A stretch of DNA of 56,026 bases from positions 1-56,026 of the forward strand of contig JAEDHQ010000002.1 of assembly GCA_016296945.1 (NCBI GenBank), given 5' to 3'. Of this stretch, positions 43,934-51,490 are shown piece by piece (the first letter of the stretch is position 1; each line of letters opens with the position of its first letter). The notes under the pieces are model-generated. The model was given only the letters and a program-made list of their open reading frames with translations, was not told the origin of the DNA and ran no database searches. Position numbers and translations under genes: made by a program. This DNA comes from Bacilli bacterium. GTDB lineage: Bacteria; Bacillota_I; Bacilli_A; ML615J-28; CAG-698.

Positions 43934-43942
43934 TGTTATAAT
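43934..43942 (+). promoter_or_regulatory. Extended -10 of the SDR gene
   Basis: TGTTATAAT at 43934-43942, with a TTTCAG-like -35 18 nt upstream. A second extended -10, TGATATAAT, lies at 43887-43895, so tandem promoters are possible. Confidence 0.5.
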
Positions 43943-43968
43943 GATATTGTGAAAAAGGAGAATTGATT

Positions 43969-44733
43969 ATGAGATTAGAAAATAAAGTTGTTGTTATTAC
44001 GGGTAGTAATTCAGGTGTAGGCGCAGCTGCTGCTAAAATGGCTGCTTCTGAAGGTGCAAGTGTTGTTATTAGTGCAAGACGAGTTGAAGCATTACAAAAA
44101 GTTAAAGAAGAAATTGAAGCAATGGGTGGGAAAGTATTAAGTATTCCAACTGATATTTCTAAAATGGAAGATTGTGAAAAACTAATTGAAACAACAGTAA
44201 AAGAATTTGGAAAAATTGATGTATTAGTAAATAATGCTGGTGTGTTAGATAGTGGACTAAAAGCAATTGATAAATTTGCTAATGAAGATTTAGATAAAGT
44301 TGTAGAAATAAATGAAAAAGGCACAATGTATTGTATGCGTGCTGCTTTAAAATATATGAAGGAAGCTAAATCAGGATCAATTGTAAATGTTGCTTCTGTT
44401 GCTGGTACAAATGGTTGTGGTGGTGCTGCATATGTTGCAAGTAAAGCAGCAATCATAGGTATTACAAAACATGCTGCAATGTTAACTGCAGGTAAAGGTG
44501 TTCGCTGTAATGTTTTATGCCCAGGAAACATTTTAACTCCAATGACTGCAGGTATGGATTATTCAAATATGGATATGGAAATGTTTGGTGCAATGGCAAG
44601 TCACTCTGATATTAAAGGATGTCCATCTTGTCAAGCAGAAGATGTTGCCAAAGTAATTTTATTCTTAGCAAGTGATGATTCTAAACCAATTACAGGTCAA
44701 GCAATTGTTTGTGATTTTGGTGCTAACTTATAA
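43969..44733 (+). CDS. SDR-family oxidoreductase
   Basis: This 254-residue classical short-chain dehydrogenase/reductase has the cofactor motif TGSNSGVG (residues 11-18), VNNAGVLDS, the catalytic Ser in VNVASVAGTNG and the YxxxK pair in YVASKAA near residue 154. Arg after the second strand (SARRVE) suggests NADP(H). AAAGGAG lies 8 nt before the ATG; the in-frame TTG six bases upstream is less well placed. The substrate is unknown. Confidence 0.92.
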   Translation: MRLENKVVVITGSNSGVGAAAAKMAASEGASVVISARRVEALQKVKEEIEAMGGKVLSIPTDISKMEDCEKLIETTVKEFGKIDVLVNNAGVLDSGLKAIDKFANEDLDKVVEINEKGTMYCMRAALKYMKEAKSGSIVNVASVAGTNGCGGAAYVASKAAIIGITKHAAMLTAGKGVRCNVLCPGNILTPMTAGMDYSNMDMEMFGAMASHSDIKGCPSCQAEDVAKVILFLASDDSKPITGQAIVCDFGANL

Positions 44734-44745
44734 AATTATTAATAA

Positions 44746-44782
44746 AAAAAGAGATTTTATCATTGAGGTAAAATCTCTTTTT
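44746..44782. terminator. Bidirectional terminator between the SDR and the ZnuA-like gene
   Basis: A perfect 14-bp stem, AAAAAGAGATTTTA (44746-44759) / TAAAATCTCTTTTT (44769-44782), serves the two convergent genes. Confidence 0.87.
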
Positions 44783-44790
44783 AGTTATTT

Positions 44791-45723
44791 TTAATAGTTA
44801 TTTAAAGCTTTAATTAAAACATCCAAATTATTTTCCATAACAGTAAAATAATCTTTCATTTTTTCTGTTTGGATTTCTAGATTATTTAAATACAGAATAC
44901 TAGGATTTAAACTAGGATTATTTTTATTTAATGTGTTGATGTATTGCGATACAAGTGATTGTTGTGCTTCATTTTCAGTTACAATTAAATACTTTAAATT
45001 ATGTTCTAATGCATAATCAACAATTTCACTAAACACTTTTGCATTAGGATCACTTGATTCATTATCAGAACGTAAGCTCATGCGGTCAAATTGATAACGA
45101 TATGACCAATAAGCATAAGCATCATGATCGACAATAATTGTTTTCTTTTTAGTGTCTGATAATTTTGAATCGAATTTAGTGGCTAACTCATTTAATCTAG
45201 TTTTTAAATCCTCAGCATTATGAGTAAATTCTTCACTATATTCTTTGAATTCATCAATTTCTAATAGAGAATCAAGAATATGTTGAACAACATGTTGCAT
45301 TTGAAATGGATCAAGCCAAATATGGGGATCATAGGCAGTATCACTAGTAGTATGTGGTGAGTTGCTTGTTAAGCCATCTTTTGTTACTAATAGTAAACTT
45401 TTACAAGAACTAACTTTTAAACATTTTACATTGGCAAAAGTAGTAGAAATTCCCTTTTCAATGAAAGGCTCTAACCCTAATCCAATATAAATAATCATTT
45501 TAGCTTCACTCATCTTAATTAGTGTTTTAGCAGTTGGTTCATAGTCATGCACTTCAGCATTACTAGGATAAGCAGATTTTACATTTAGTTTATCACCAAC
45601 AATTTGTTCAGTGAAAAACGTTAATGGATACACAGTTGTATAGATATCCACTTTTTCTTCTTCGCAACCAAAAAGCATAAAACTAATTATTATCATTAGT
45701 ATTGGCAATAATATTTTCTTCAT
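44791..45723 (-). CDS. ZnuA-like metal-binding lipoprotein
   Basis: This 310-residue solute-binding protein of the zinc/manganese ABC family (cluster A-I) has a lipoprotein signal with lipobox LFGC (Cys19). Metal ligands appear as VHDYEPT, DPHIWLDP, VDHDAYAY and TENEAQQ. The family's His-rich loop is reduced to SPHTTSDTAYDPH. No ABC permease or ATPase is adjacent. It starts inside the yabQ reading frame (41-nt overlap) with AAGGA upstream, so it is transcribed with the sporulation genes yabP and yabQ. Confidence 0.9.
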   Translation of the reverse strand: MKKILLPILMIIISFMLFGCEEEKVDIYTTVYPLTFFTEQIVGDKLNVKSAYPSNAEVHDYEPTAKTLIKMSEAKMIIYIGLGLEPFIEKGISTTFANVKCLKVSSCKSLLLVTKDGLTSNSPHTTSDTAYDPHIWLDPFQMQHVVQHILDSLLEIDEFKEYSEEFTHNAEDLKTRLNELATKFDSKLSDTKKKTIIVDHDAYAYWSYRYQFDRMSLRSDNESSDPNAKVFSEIVDYALEHNLKYLIVTENEAQQSLVSQYINTLNKNNPSLNPSILYLNNLEIQTEKMKDYFTVMENNLDVLIKALNNY

Positions 45724-46165
45724 TTTTAGTTTTCCTTTTTATTCTCATTTTTAAATTTTTGAATAATTTTATGTTTTTAAAAAAACAGAATAATTCAGAG
45801 GGGAGCAGTACTTTTTTTAAGAAAGGATTAATTTTATTTTTTATAAGATAAACAATAAAGTATAATCTAATGCGATGCTTTTTCGCAAGAAACTGATAAT
45901 AAATTATAACTCCTATGATAAAAAATAATACAGTATAAACCCTTATCTGATAATTAATGTTTTTTATAATATACTTTATAGTAATAAATACTATTAAAAA
46001 CCAATAACATAATTCAATTATATATTTAATAACTAAACTTTTAAAAGATTTCTTATTGCAAATTACATTATTAATTACATTTAATGAGTCATAAGTAATC
46101 CCTAAAAATAATCCAATGATAAAACAATGAATGATAATTAGAACTTGTTCGTATAAAGAAATCAT
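45683..46165 (-). CDS. yabQ: Sporulation protein YabQ
   Basis: YabQ is a mother-cell membrane protein needed for spore cortex formation in Bacillus. The 160-residue product begins with the family pattern SLYEQVLIIIHCFIIGLFLGITYDSLNV, has four membrane segments and ends in a basic and then Asn-rich cytoplasmic tail. It overlaps yabP by 4 nt, the usual coupling. The last 41 nt also encode the start of the ZnuA-like lipoprotein. Confidence 0.87.
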   Translation of the reverse strand: MISLYEQVLIIIHCFIIGLFLGITYDSLNVINNVICNKKSFKSLVIKYIIELCYWFLIVFITIKYIIKNINYQIRVYTVLFFIIGVIIYYQFLAKKHRIRLYFIVYLIKNKINPFLKKVLLPSELFCFFKNIKLFKNLKMRIKRKTKNEENIIANTNDNN

Positions 46166-46434
46166 TTAAAAAGTTTTTGAATGAATCCTTTTTCCTTCTC
46201 TTTTTGACTTTTATTAGCATAAACTAAAGAATCAATATTACCAGTAATAAATATATTTCCTTTATCTACATCAAACATTTGCATTTCCAAGTTATTTCCT
46301 TTAATATTAAGAATTCCTAAAACTGTGTCTAGTTGAAACTCTAATGGATTTAAAGAAATAATCTTTTTTACACCAGAAATCTTTAAACTTTTACGATTTT
46401 CTAATGTTAATGTGTTTGTTAATATATCATTCAT
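46162..46434 (-). CDS. yabP: Sporulation protein YabP
   Basis: YabP is a small conserved sporulation protein of the YabP/YqfC family. The 90-residue product has the family features: TLENRKSLKISGVKKI near the N-terminus, LDTVLGILNIKGNNLEM and the positive C-terminus KGFIQKLFK. GAGGTG precedes the start. In Bacillus it follows yabO/rqcP; here rqcP is about 13 kb away. Confidence 0.9.
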   Translation of the reverse strand: MNDILTNTLTLENRKSLKISGVKKIISLNPLEFQLDTVLGILNIKGNNLEMQMFDVDKGNIFITGNIDSLVYANKSQKEKEKGFIQKLFK

Positions 46435-46498
46435 CTTTTTTCACCTCATAAAAGTATATTCAAAAGGTAAAAAAATTATTAAAGATAAAAATTAAAAT

Positions 46499-47065
46499 TT
46501 AATTATTATAAGGATTAGTTGTGTCTTTTTTATTGATTTTTAATAATTCATCAAATTGTTTAAAAAAGTTTGAATACGTAATTGCTTTAAACCCATAACT
46601 TATATTATCAGGTTTAATTTCCATAATTTCACTTTCATTCATATAACGTAAAATAATTTCTGTGCCTGGATGGAAGATAACAACACGATAAATTTCTTTT
46701 GTACCATCCTTTTTTGGATTAAAACTTAAAAAAGGTTTAAGTTCATTTAAGTATCTTTTGTTAGGATAATTTCTTCCTTGTCTTTTCCCGCCAAATCTTA
46801 AACACCAAGTGTTTTTAGAATTAATAGTAACAGAAGAGTTGGACGGAATCTTACAAATAGCACAATACATAATAATCTTTTCATCTTCAATAATACAATC
46901 AAAACGATTGTCTTTAGTTTTTGAAAACTTTAAATTTTTTTGTTCACAAAAACTTTCTAACTCATCATAGAGAACTTTTTCTTTTAATTTATTAATTATA
47001 TAGGTTAAAAGAAAGCAAATAATTAAAGCAACAGCAATAAATATTAAATAATCTTGTAGTTCCAT
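46499..47065 (-). CDS. Unassigned single-pass membrane protein
   Basis: This 188-residue protein has no recognised family. Residues 6-25 form a membrane helix. The rest is a soluble domain of mixed charge with FCEQKNLKFSKTKDNRFDC, a Cys pair in MYCAICKIP and WCLRFGGKRQGRNYP, then a beta-rich C-terminal part. It is the third gene of a reverse unit with the two genes at 47068 and 47616 (spacings 2 and -1 nt), so the three are co-translated. Confidence 0.6.
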   Translation of the reverse strand: MELQDYLIFIAVALIICFLLTYIINKLKEKVLYDELESFCEQKNLKFSKTKDNRFDCIIEDEKIIMYCAICKIPSNSSVTINSKNTWCLRFGGKRQGRNYPNKRYLNELKPFLSFNPKKDGTKEIYRVVIFHPGTEIILRYMNESEIMEIKPDNISYGFKAITYSNFFKQFDELLKINKKDTTNPYNN

Positions 47066-47067
47066 AA

Positions 47068-47616
47068 TTATCCAATTATTTCGATTTCTTCCGCAATTTG
47101 AGCAAAGATATCTTCAGTAGTAAGTATTTCAGTATGATTTGGAATGCATGATTCAATTACTTGATTAAAATTATCGATTACCTCATCATTCCACTCACCT
47201 TTTTCAATTATTAACTTTTCAATGTCTTTAGCAAGCGTTGATAATATGTTTTTGCGATGTGCTGATAAGTGCCCCTTTTCATCAAGACTTTCGCAGAAGT
47301 CATCGATATATAAAGCATAATGGATTAATAGTTCATATCGCTTGAACAAAAAATAATCCTTTTTAAAATAGTTTTCATAATATATTTTGATTTGTTCTAA
47401 TTGTTCGTGAAGATATTTAAATCCTGTTTCAAAAATTATTTCAAGATCAACAGCTTCATCACTTTCACCATTCTTTTTAAAGTATTCTACAATGTAATCA
47501 CAAACATAAATAACATCTTTTAAATGATAATGAAGAATTGAATTATTATCTTCTAAAACTTTTAAAAATTCTTTATGAGCATTTAAATAATTTTTATAGT
47601 CTTTACTTTGAATCAT
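47068..47616 (-). CDS. Unassigned alpha-helical cytosolic protein
   Basis: This 182-residue soluble protein has no recognised family. It is predicted to be almost entirely helical and strongly acidic (KNGESDEAVDLEIIFE; ILTTEDIFAQIAEEIEI). Its layout recalls 5-(helix)-bundle scaffold proteins, but no motif supports a function. It overlaps the YcxB-like gene by 1 nt and precedes the membrane gene at 46499 by 2 nt. Confidence 0.6.
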   Translation of the reverse strand: MIQSKDYKNYLNAHKEFLKVLEDNNSILHYHLKDVIYVCDYIVEYFKKNGESDEAVDLEIIFETGFKYLHEQLEQIKIYYENYFKKDYFLFKRYELLIHYALYIDDFCESLDEKGHLSAHRKNILSTLAKDIEKLIIEKGEWNDEVIDNFNQVIESCIPNHTEILTTEDIFAQIAEEIEIIG

Positions 47617-48206
47617 TATTTTCCCTTTCTTGCATTTTTGATTGCTTTTAATGTTTCTCGGTCTTTAATTTTATAAGGAGATCTTCCTTTTTTATCTTTC
47701 TTTAAATATGTTTCTAAAAGAATTCGTAACTCTTCTAATGTTCCTTGGATTAATCCACTTTTCGCAATTGTAAAAGCATCAGTATCTGTTATAAAGAAAT
47801 AGAATGCATCTTTTACTTCAATAACTTTTTGAATATTAACCCAATTGATAACCATTTTTTCATTTGTGGTTAATTCATGACGTAGGATTTTTTCTTTTGA
47901 TAATTCAACTTGTTCAATAGAATCTTTCCTTGCTTTATAATCTCTATTTGCTGATGTGTGAATATTAGTAAATGTGTAGAAAGGCACAAATATAATTCCA
48001 ATAATTGCGATTAGCCACATTAAAAAATTTGTGGAAGAATCTTCATCATCTTGAAAAAATCCAGTTACTAGCATAAATAATGCTACAATTCCAAAAATAG
48101 TAATGAAATACATTATAAATGAATTTCTTAACATATAATAACGATAGAAATTCTTATTTACTTTTTTGTCATAATTATTTTTAAATATTACTTTTAAAGC
48201 CGCCAT
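47616..48206 (-). CDS. YcxB-like membrane protein
   Basis: This 196-residue protein has two membrane helices (about residues 28-50 and 60-82) and a C-terminal domain resembling the YcxB family: WVNIQKVIEVKDAFYFFITDTDAFTIAKSGL. The exact role of YcxB proteins is unknown. The C-terminal tail is basic. GGAGG precedes the start, and an extended -10 (TGATATAAT on the reverse strand, about 50 nt upstream) suits transcription of the three-gene unit. Confidence 0.7.
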   Translation of the reverse strand: MAALKVIFKNNYDKKVNKNFYRYYMLRNSFIMYFITIFGIVALFMLVTGFFQDDEDSSTNFLMWLIAIIGIIFVPFYTFTNIHTSANRDYKARKDSIEQVELSKEKILRHELTTNEKMVINWVNIQKVIEVKDAFYFFITDTDAFTIAKSGLIQGTLEELRILLETYLKKDKKGRSPYKIKDRETLKAIKNARKGK

Positions 48207-48330
48207 ATTTCCTCCAAATAAATAAATTTTATTATGTATGATAATTATATCAAATATTTCGTAAATAAAAAAGAGTATTTTATATTATCAATTATATAAT
48301 TATTGTCATAAAGGAAATCATTGATTTTAT

Positions 48331-48359
48331 ATTGTAAATTAGTAAATAAAGTATTATAA
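48331..48359 (+). promoter_or_regulatory. Promoter of the GDPD gene
   Basis: TTGTAA at 48331-48336, a 17-nt spacer and TATAAT at 48354-48359. Confidence 0.6.
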
Positions 48360-48377
48360 TTTTTAAGAGGTGTAGTT

Positions 48378-49094
48378 ATGGATACAATAAAAATAAAAAA
48401 CAAAAACAAAACATTAATGATTGCTCATCGAGGATTAAGTGGTCTAGAAAGAGAAAATAGTATGAAAGCATTTGTGGCGGCAGTAAACCGCAGTTTCTAT
48501 GGAACAGAATGCGATATTCACTTAACAAAGGATAAAATCTTTGTGATTTCTCATGATGAGCATACACGACGTGTAAGTAATTATGACGTAATAATAAAGG
48601 ATACATTATTTAAGGATTTAGAAAAAGTTCGTTTAAATAAATTCAATAGTTTTGAAGAAGATCGTATGCTATATTTACCAACATTAGATGAATATTTAGA
48701 ATTGCATATTAAATATCAAAAACATTGTGTTATTGAAATTAAATGTCTTCTAACAGATAGTGAAGTCGATATCTTATTAGATAAAGTAAAAGATTGTCTT
48801 GAACTAATTACTTTTATTTCCTTTAACTTAGAAGTTTTACAAAAAATAAGAAAACGTAATCAAAATATTCCTCTCCAATATTTAACTTCTAAATATGATG
48901 ACAATTTAATTAACATATTATTACAAAACAAATTAGATATTGACATCAATTACCAAGAACTAAATGAAGAGCGAATAAAAAAGTTTCATGACAATAAAAT
49001 AATTGTCAACGCTTGGACAATTAATGAAAAAGAAGTCGCATTAAAGATGATATATTGGGGAATAGATTACATTACTACAAACATTTTAGAATAA
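48378..49094 (+). CDS. Glycerophosphodiester phosphodiesterase
   Basis: This 238-residue GDPD hydrolyses glycerophosphodiesters to glycerol-3-phosphate and an alcohol. It has the catalytic pattern MIAHRGLSG (His near residue 16), ENSMKAF, the metal residues TECDIHLT and the second His in VISHDEHTRRV. C-terminal VNAWTINEKE and GIDYITTN are typical. There is no signal peptide, so it is cytosolic. GAGGTG is 5 nt before the ATG. Confidence 0.93.
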   Translation: MDTIKIKNKNKTLMIAHRGLSGLERENSMKAFVAAVNRSFYGTECDIHLTKDKIFVISHDEHTRRVSNYDVIIKDTLFKDLEKVRLNKFNSFEEDRMLYLPTLDEYLELHIKYQKHCVIEIKCLLTDSEVDILLDKVKDCLELITFISFNLEVLQKIRKRNQNIPLQYLTSKYDDNLINILLQNKLDIDINYQELNEERIKKFHDNKIIVNAWTINEKEVALKMIYWGIDYITTNILE

Positions 49095-49168
49095 ATTTTA
49101 TTTTAATATTAAAATAATACAAATTACAACATTGCTCCTAATATATAATTACTCTCGAGGTGAGAGAA

Positions 49169-50041
49169 ATGAAAATAGTGGTTGTTGCCCCATATAAAGC
49201 AAAAGTTTTAAAGAGTGTAGAAGCCCTTGAAAAAGTCAACTTGGGTGATGTAAAATTGATTGGTTGCATAGATACAATTAATCAAGTAATAAGTGAAGAA
49301 AGGATTAAGATTAGGTCTGAGATTATTGATGCGACAGAGGAAGAATTAATTATAAAAACAAAAGATATAATTGATGATGATACTGTGATTGTTTTCGATC
49401 AAGTGGATGAGTTTATTCAAAAAAAGATTATCTGTAATGATAAAATGTATAATATTGATGAAGATATAAATTATTTTTACACGATTGATATCCCTGATAT
49501 TAAAAATTTTATCTTTGTAAGCAATCATTCAAAAAAAAGGCATTTAGATTTTGATGATAAGAAAAAAGCAATACTATCAATTTTTGAATTTATGAATGGC
49601 TTAGGAATAAAAAAGTCTAATGTTGCTGTTTTAACAGATAAATTAACAAAAACAGATATTTTAGAAGTAAACTTAATTCGAATGATTTTAAAAGAGGATG
49701 TCTGTAAGAATGTCAATATCATAAGTCCTTGTCGGATTGATGAATTATTTAGTAAGAAGTATTATAATAACATCTATGATAAGAATATTAATCTTTTAAT
49801 ATTTAAAAACTATGATATAACACAAACATTTATAAATACTTTAGGTTTATTTTCAAATAATAAAATAGCTTCAATATGTAGCTATGAAAATAAATTGTAT
49901 ATTGATGCCTCAAATCAATATGATGAAAGAAATATATTATTTTCAATTCTACTCACAAGTAAGTATTTAAATGATCAAAGAAGAATAAAGATTTTCAATA
50001 AAGAATTAAACGCTCTATTTCTTTCAAAAGAAATATTATAA
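49169..50041 (+). CDS. Degenerate phosphotransacylase-like (Pta/Ptb) protein
   Basis: This 290-residue protein follows the layout of phosphate acetyl/butyryltransferases: an N-terminal strand MKIVVVAPYKAKVLKSVEAL, a mid-region DDKKKAILSIFEFMNGLGIKKSNVAVLTDK, which corresponds to the EEKAQIIQNAVEVARKIGI-type segment of Ptb, and a C-terminal half with INLLIFKNYDITQTFINTL. Conserved catalytic positions of the family are replaced and I find no intact substrate motif. It is probably a pseudoenzyme or a strongly diverged member. GAGGTGA supports the ATG at 49169 rather than the GTG at 49160. Confidence 0.6.
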   Translation: MKIVVVAPYKAKVLKSVEALEKVNLGDVKLIGCIDTINQVISEERIKIRSEIIDATEEELIIKTKDIIDDDTVIVFDQVDEFIQKKIICNDKMYNIDEDINYFYTIDIPDIKNFIFVSNHSKKRHLDFDDKKKAILSIFEFMNGLGIKKSNVAVLTDKLTKTDILEVNLIRMILKEDVCKNVNIISPCRIDELFSKKYYNNIYDKNINLLIFKNYDITQTFINTLGLFSNNKIASICSYENKLYIDASNQYDERNILFSILLTSKYLNDQRRIKIFNKELNALFLSKEIL

Positions 50042-50060
50042 TAAATAAAAAAATTAAGAT

Positions 50061-50092
50061 AAAAAAATCTAGATATTACTCTAGATTTTTTT
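50061..50092. terminator. Bidirectional terminator between the Ptb-like gene and murA
   Basis: A 13-bp stem, AAAAAAATCTAGA (50061-50073) / TCTAGATTTTTTT (50080-50092), with a 6-nt loop lies between convergent genes. Confidence 0.85.
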
Positions 50093-51344
50093 AATTGATT
50101 GAGGCAACAATATTTAAATTTTTTAACTTTGCGATTGGTTTTTCATATCCTCTTTTAATAATATCAGCATTTCTGATAATCGTATGGTTTTTCGCAATAA
50201 TAGCTGCAATTAATAAAGAGGCTCCTCCTCGCAAGTCTTGGCATGTCACTTTTGAACCTGTTAACGGAGTATTACCATTAATGATTATTGTGTTTTCGCT
50301 AATTGTAATATCAGCCCCCATTTTGTTCAAATCACCAATATGATTAAAACGACGTTCAAATATTGTTTCTGTTAACGTGGATGTTCCTTCGATTTGTGTT
50401 AAAAGAGGGGTAATGATCGGTCCTAGGTCTGTAGAAAAACCTGGATAAATTGCGGTTTTAATTGCAACTGGTGATAATGTTTTTCCTTTTAATGCGGTAA
50501 TGGAATTATTATTAATCGTAACAATATGACCGATGGCTTTTAAAGTATCAATAAAACTTGTAAGAAGTGTAGGATCGATATTTGTTATGGTTACGGGTTG
50601 GTTGTCATTAATGCAACCTAATGCAAGGTAAGTTGCTGCTTCAATTCGATCAGAGATAATTCTATATCTTGTCCCATGAAGTTTGTTTGTCCCTGATATT
50701 ACCAATCTGTTTGTACCAACGCCAGTTATATATGCTCCCATCTTAATTAAGAAATTGGCAACATCAGTTACTTCTGGTTCTATTGCCGCATTTTCAATAA
50801 TGGTATTACCTTTTGCTAAAACTGATGCAAGCATTATATTAATTGTTGCCCCTACAGATGGAAAATCTAATTTAATTAGATTTCCAAGAAGTTTTTTTGC
50901 TTGATATAGAGTTCCTTTTTTTGTTTCCTTAATTTTTACATTCAATAATTTAAAACCATTTTGATGATAGTTTATAGGACGAGATCCAATATTACAACCA
51001 CCACATTGATGAAAAAATATTTTTTTTCGGTATCCAAGATAGCTTCCAATTAAATAATATGATCCTCGGAGTTTATTAATTGAATCTTTAAAATGATATT
51101 TTGCTTTGCTATTTCTTTTAAAAGATAAAATATTATTTTCAAAGGAAATAAAATGTCCCATATCAGTAATAATCTTTATTAAGTTTCGAACATCAGTAAT
51201 ATCAGGGATATTTTCTAAAATAACTTGTTCATCTGTTAATAGGCAGGCAGGAATAATTGCGACTGCACTATTTTTTGCACCACTAACTTTTACAGTTCCG
51301 GAAATGTTTTTATTCTTATTTGATTTATAAATATGCAAATCCAT
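50091..51344 (-). CDS. murA: UDP-N-acetylglucosamine 1-carboxyvinyltransferase (divergent MurA)
   Basis: MurA catalyses the first committed step of peptidoglycan synthesis, adding enolpyruvate to UDP-GlcNAc. The 417-residue product has VSGAKNSA (Lys24, Asn25), the active-site loop GGCNIGSRP with Cys117 at the fosfomycin-sensitive position, PGFSTDLGP (catalytic Asp), ERRFNHIGDLNKMGA and DLRGGASLLIAA. The region before the loop (RGSYYLIGSYLGYRKKIFF) is unusual, so this may be a second, divergent paralogue. An in-frame GTG at 51356 overlaps the GAGGT site, so the ATG at 51344 is preferred. Confidence 0.87.
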   Translation of the reverse strand: MDLHIYKSNKNKNISGTVKVSGAKNSAVAIIPACLLTDEQVILENIPDITDVRNLIKIITDMGHFISFENNILSFKRNSKAKYHFKDSINKLRGSYYLIGSYLGYRKKIFFHQCGGCNIGSRPINYHQNGFKLLNVKIKETKKGTLYQAKKLLGNLIKLDFPSVGATINIMLASVLAKGNTIIENAAIEPEVTDVANFLIKMGAYITGVGTNRLVISGTNKLHGTRYRIISDRIEAATYLALGCINDNQPVTITNIDPTLLTSFIDTLKAIGHIVTINNNSITALKGKTLSPVAIKTAIYPGFSTDLGPIITPLLTQIEGTSTLTETIFERRFNHIGDLNKMGADITISENTIIINGNTPLTGSKVTCQDLRGGASLLIAAIIAKNHTIIRNADIIKRGYEKPIAKLKNLNIVASIN

Positions 51345-51439
51345 TTTATACCTCACATAATACTTTATATGAAGTTATTTAAATAAATATACAAAAAAAT
51401 AAAAAAATAATATATGGGTTAAAATAAAAAAATAAAACG

Positions 51440-51468
51440 TTTACTTTTATATATATTTGTGATACAAT
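51440..51468 (+). promoter_or_regulatory. Promoter of the aspartase-like gene
   Basis: TTTACT at 51440-51445, a 17-nt spacer and an extended -10 (TGA then TACAAT at 51463-51468). The palindrome AAACGTTT overlaps the -35. Confidence 0.5.
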
Positions 51469-51490
51469 ATTATAAAGTGATGGTGATAAA

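Noticed and set aside
43902..44531. A 209-codon open frame on the reverse strand
   Set aside because: It lies antisense to the SDR gene, has no ribosome site, and its composition follows from the codon pattern of the real gene.
51430..51446. A catabolite-responsive (cre) site at AAACGTTTAC
   Set aside because: It has at least three mismatches to the cre consensus, and such palindromes are expected by chance in AT-rich DNA.
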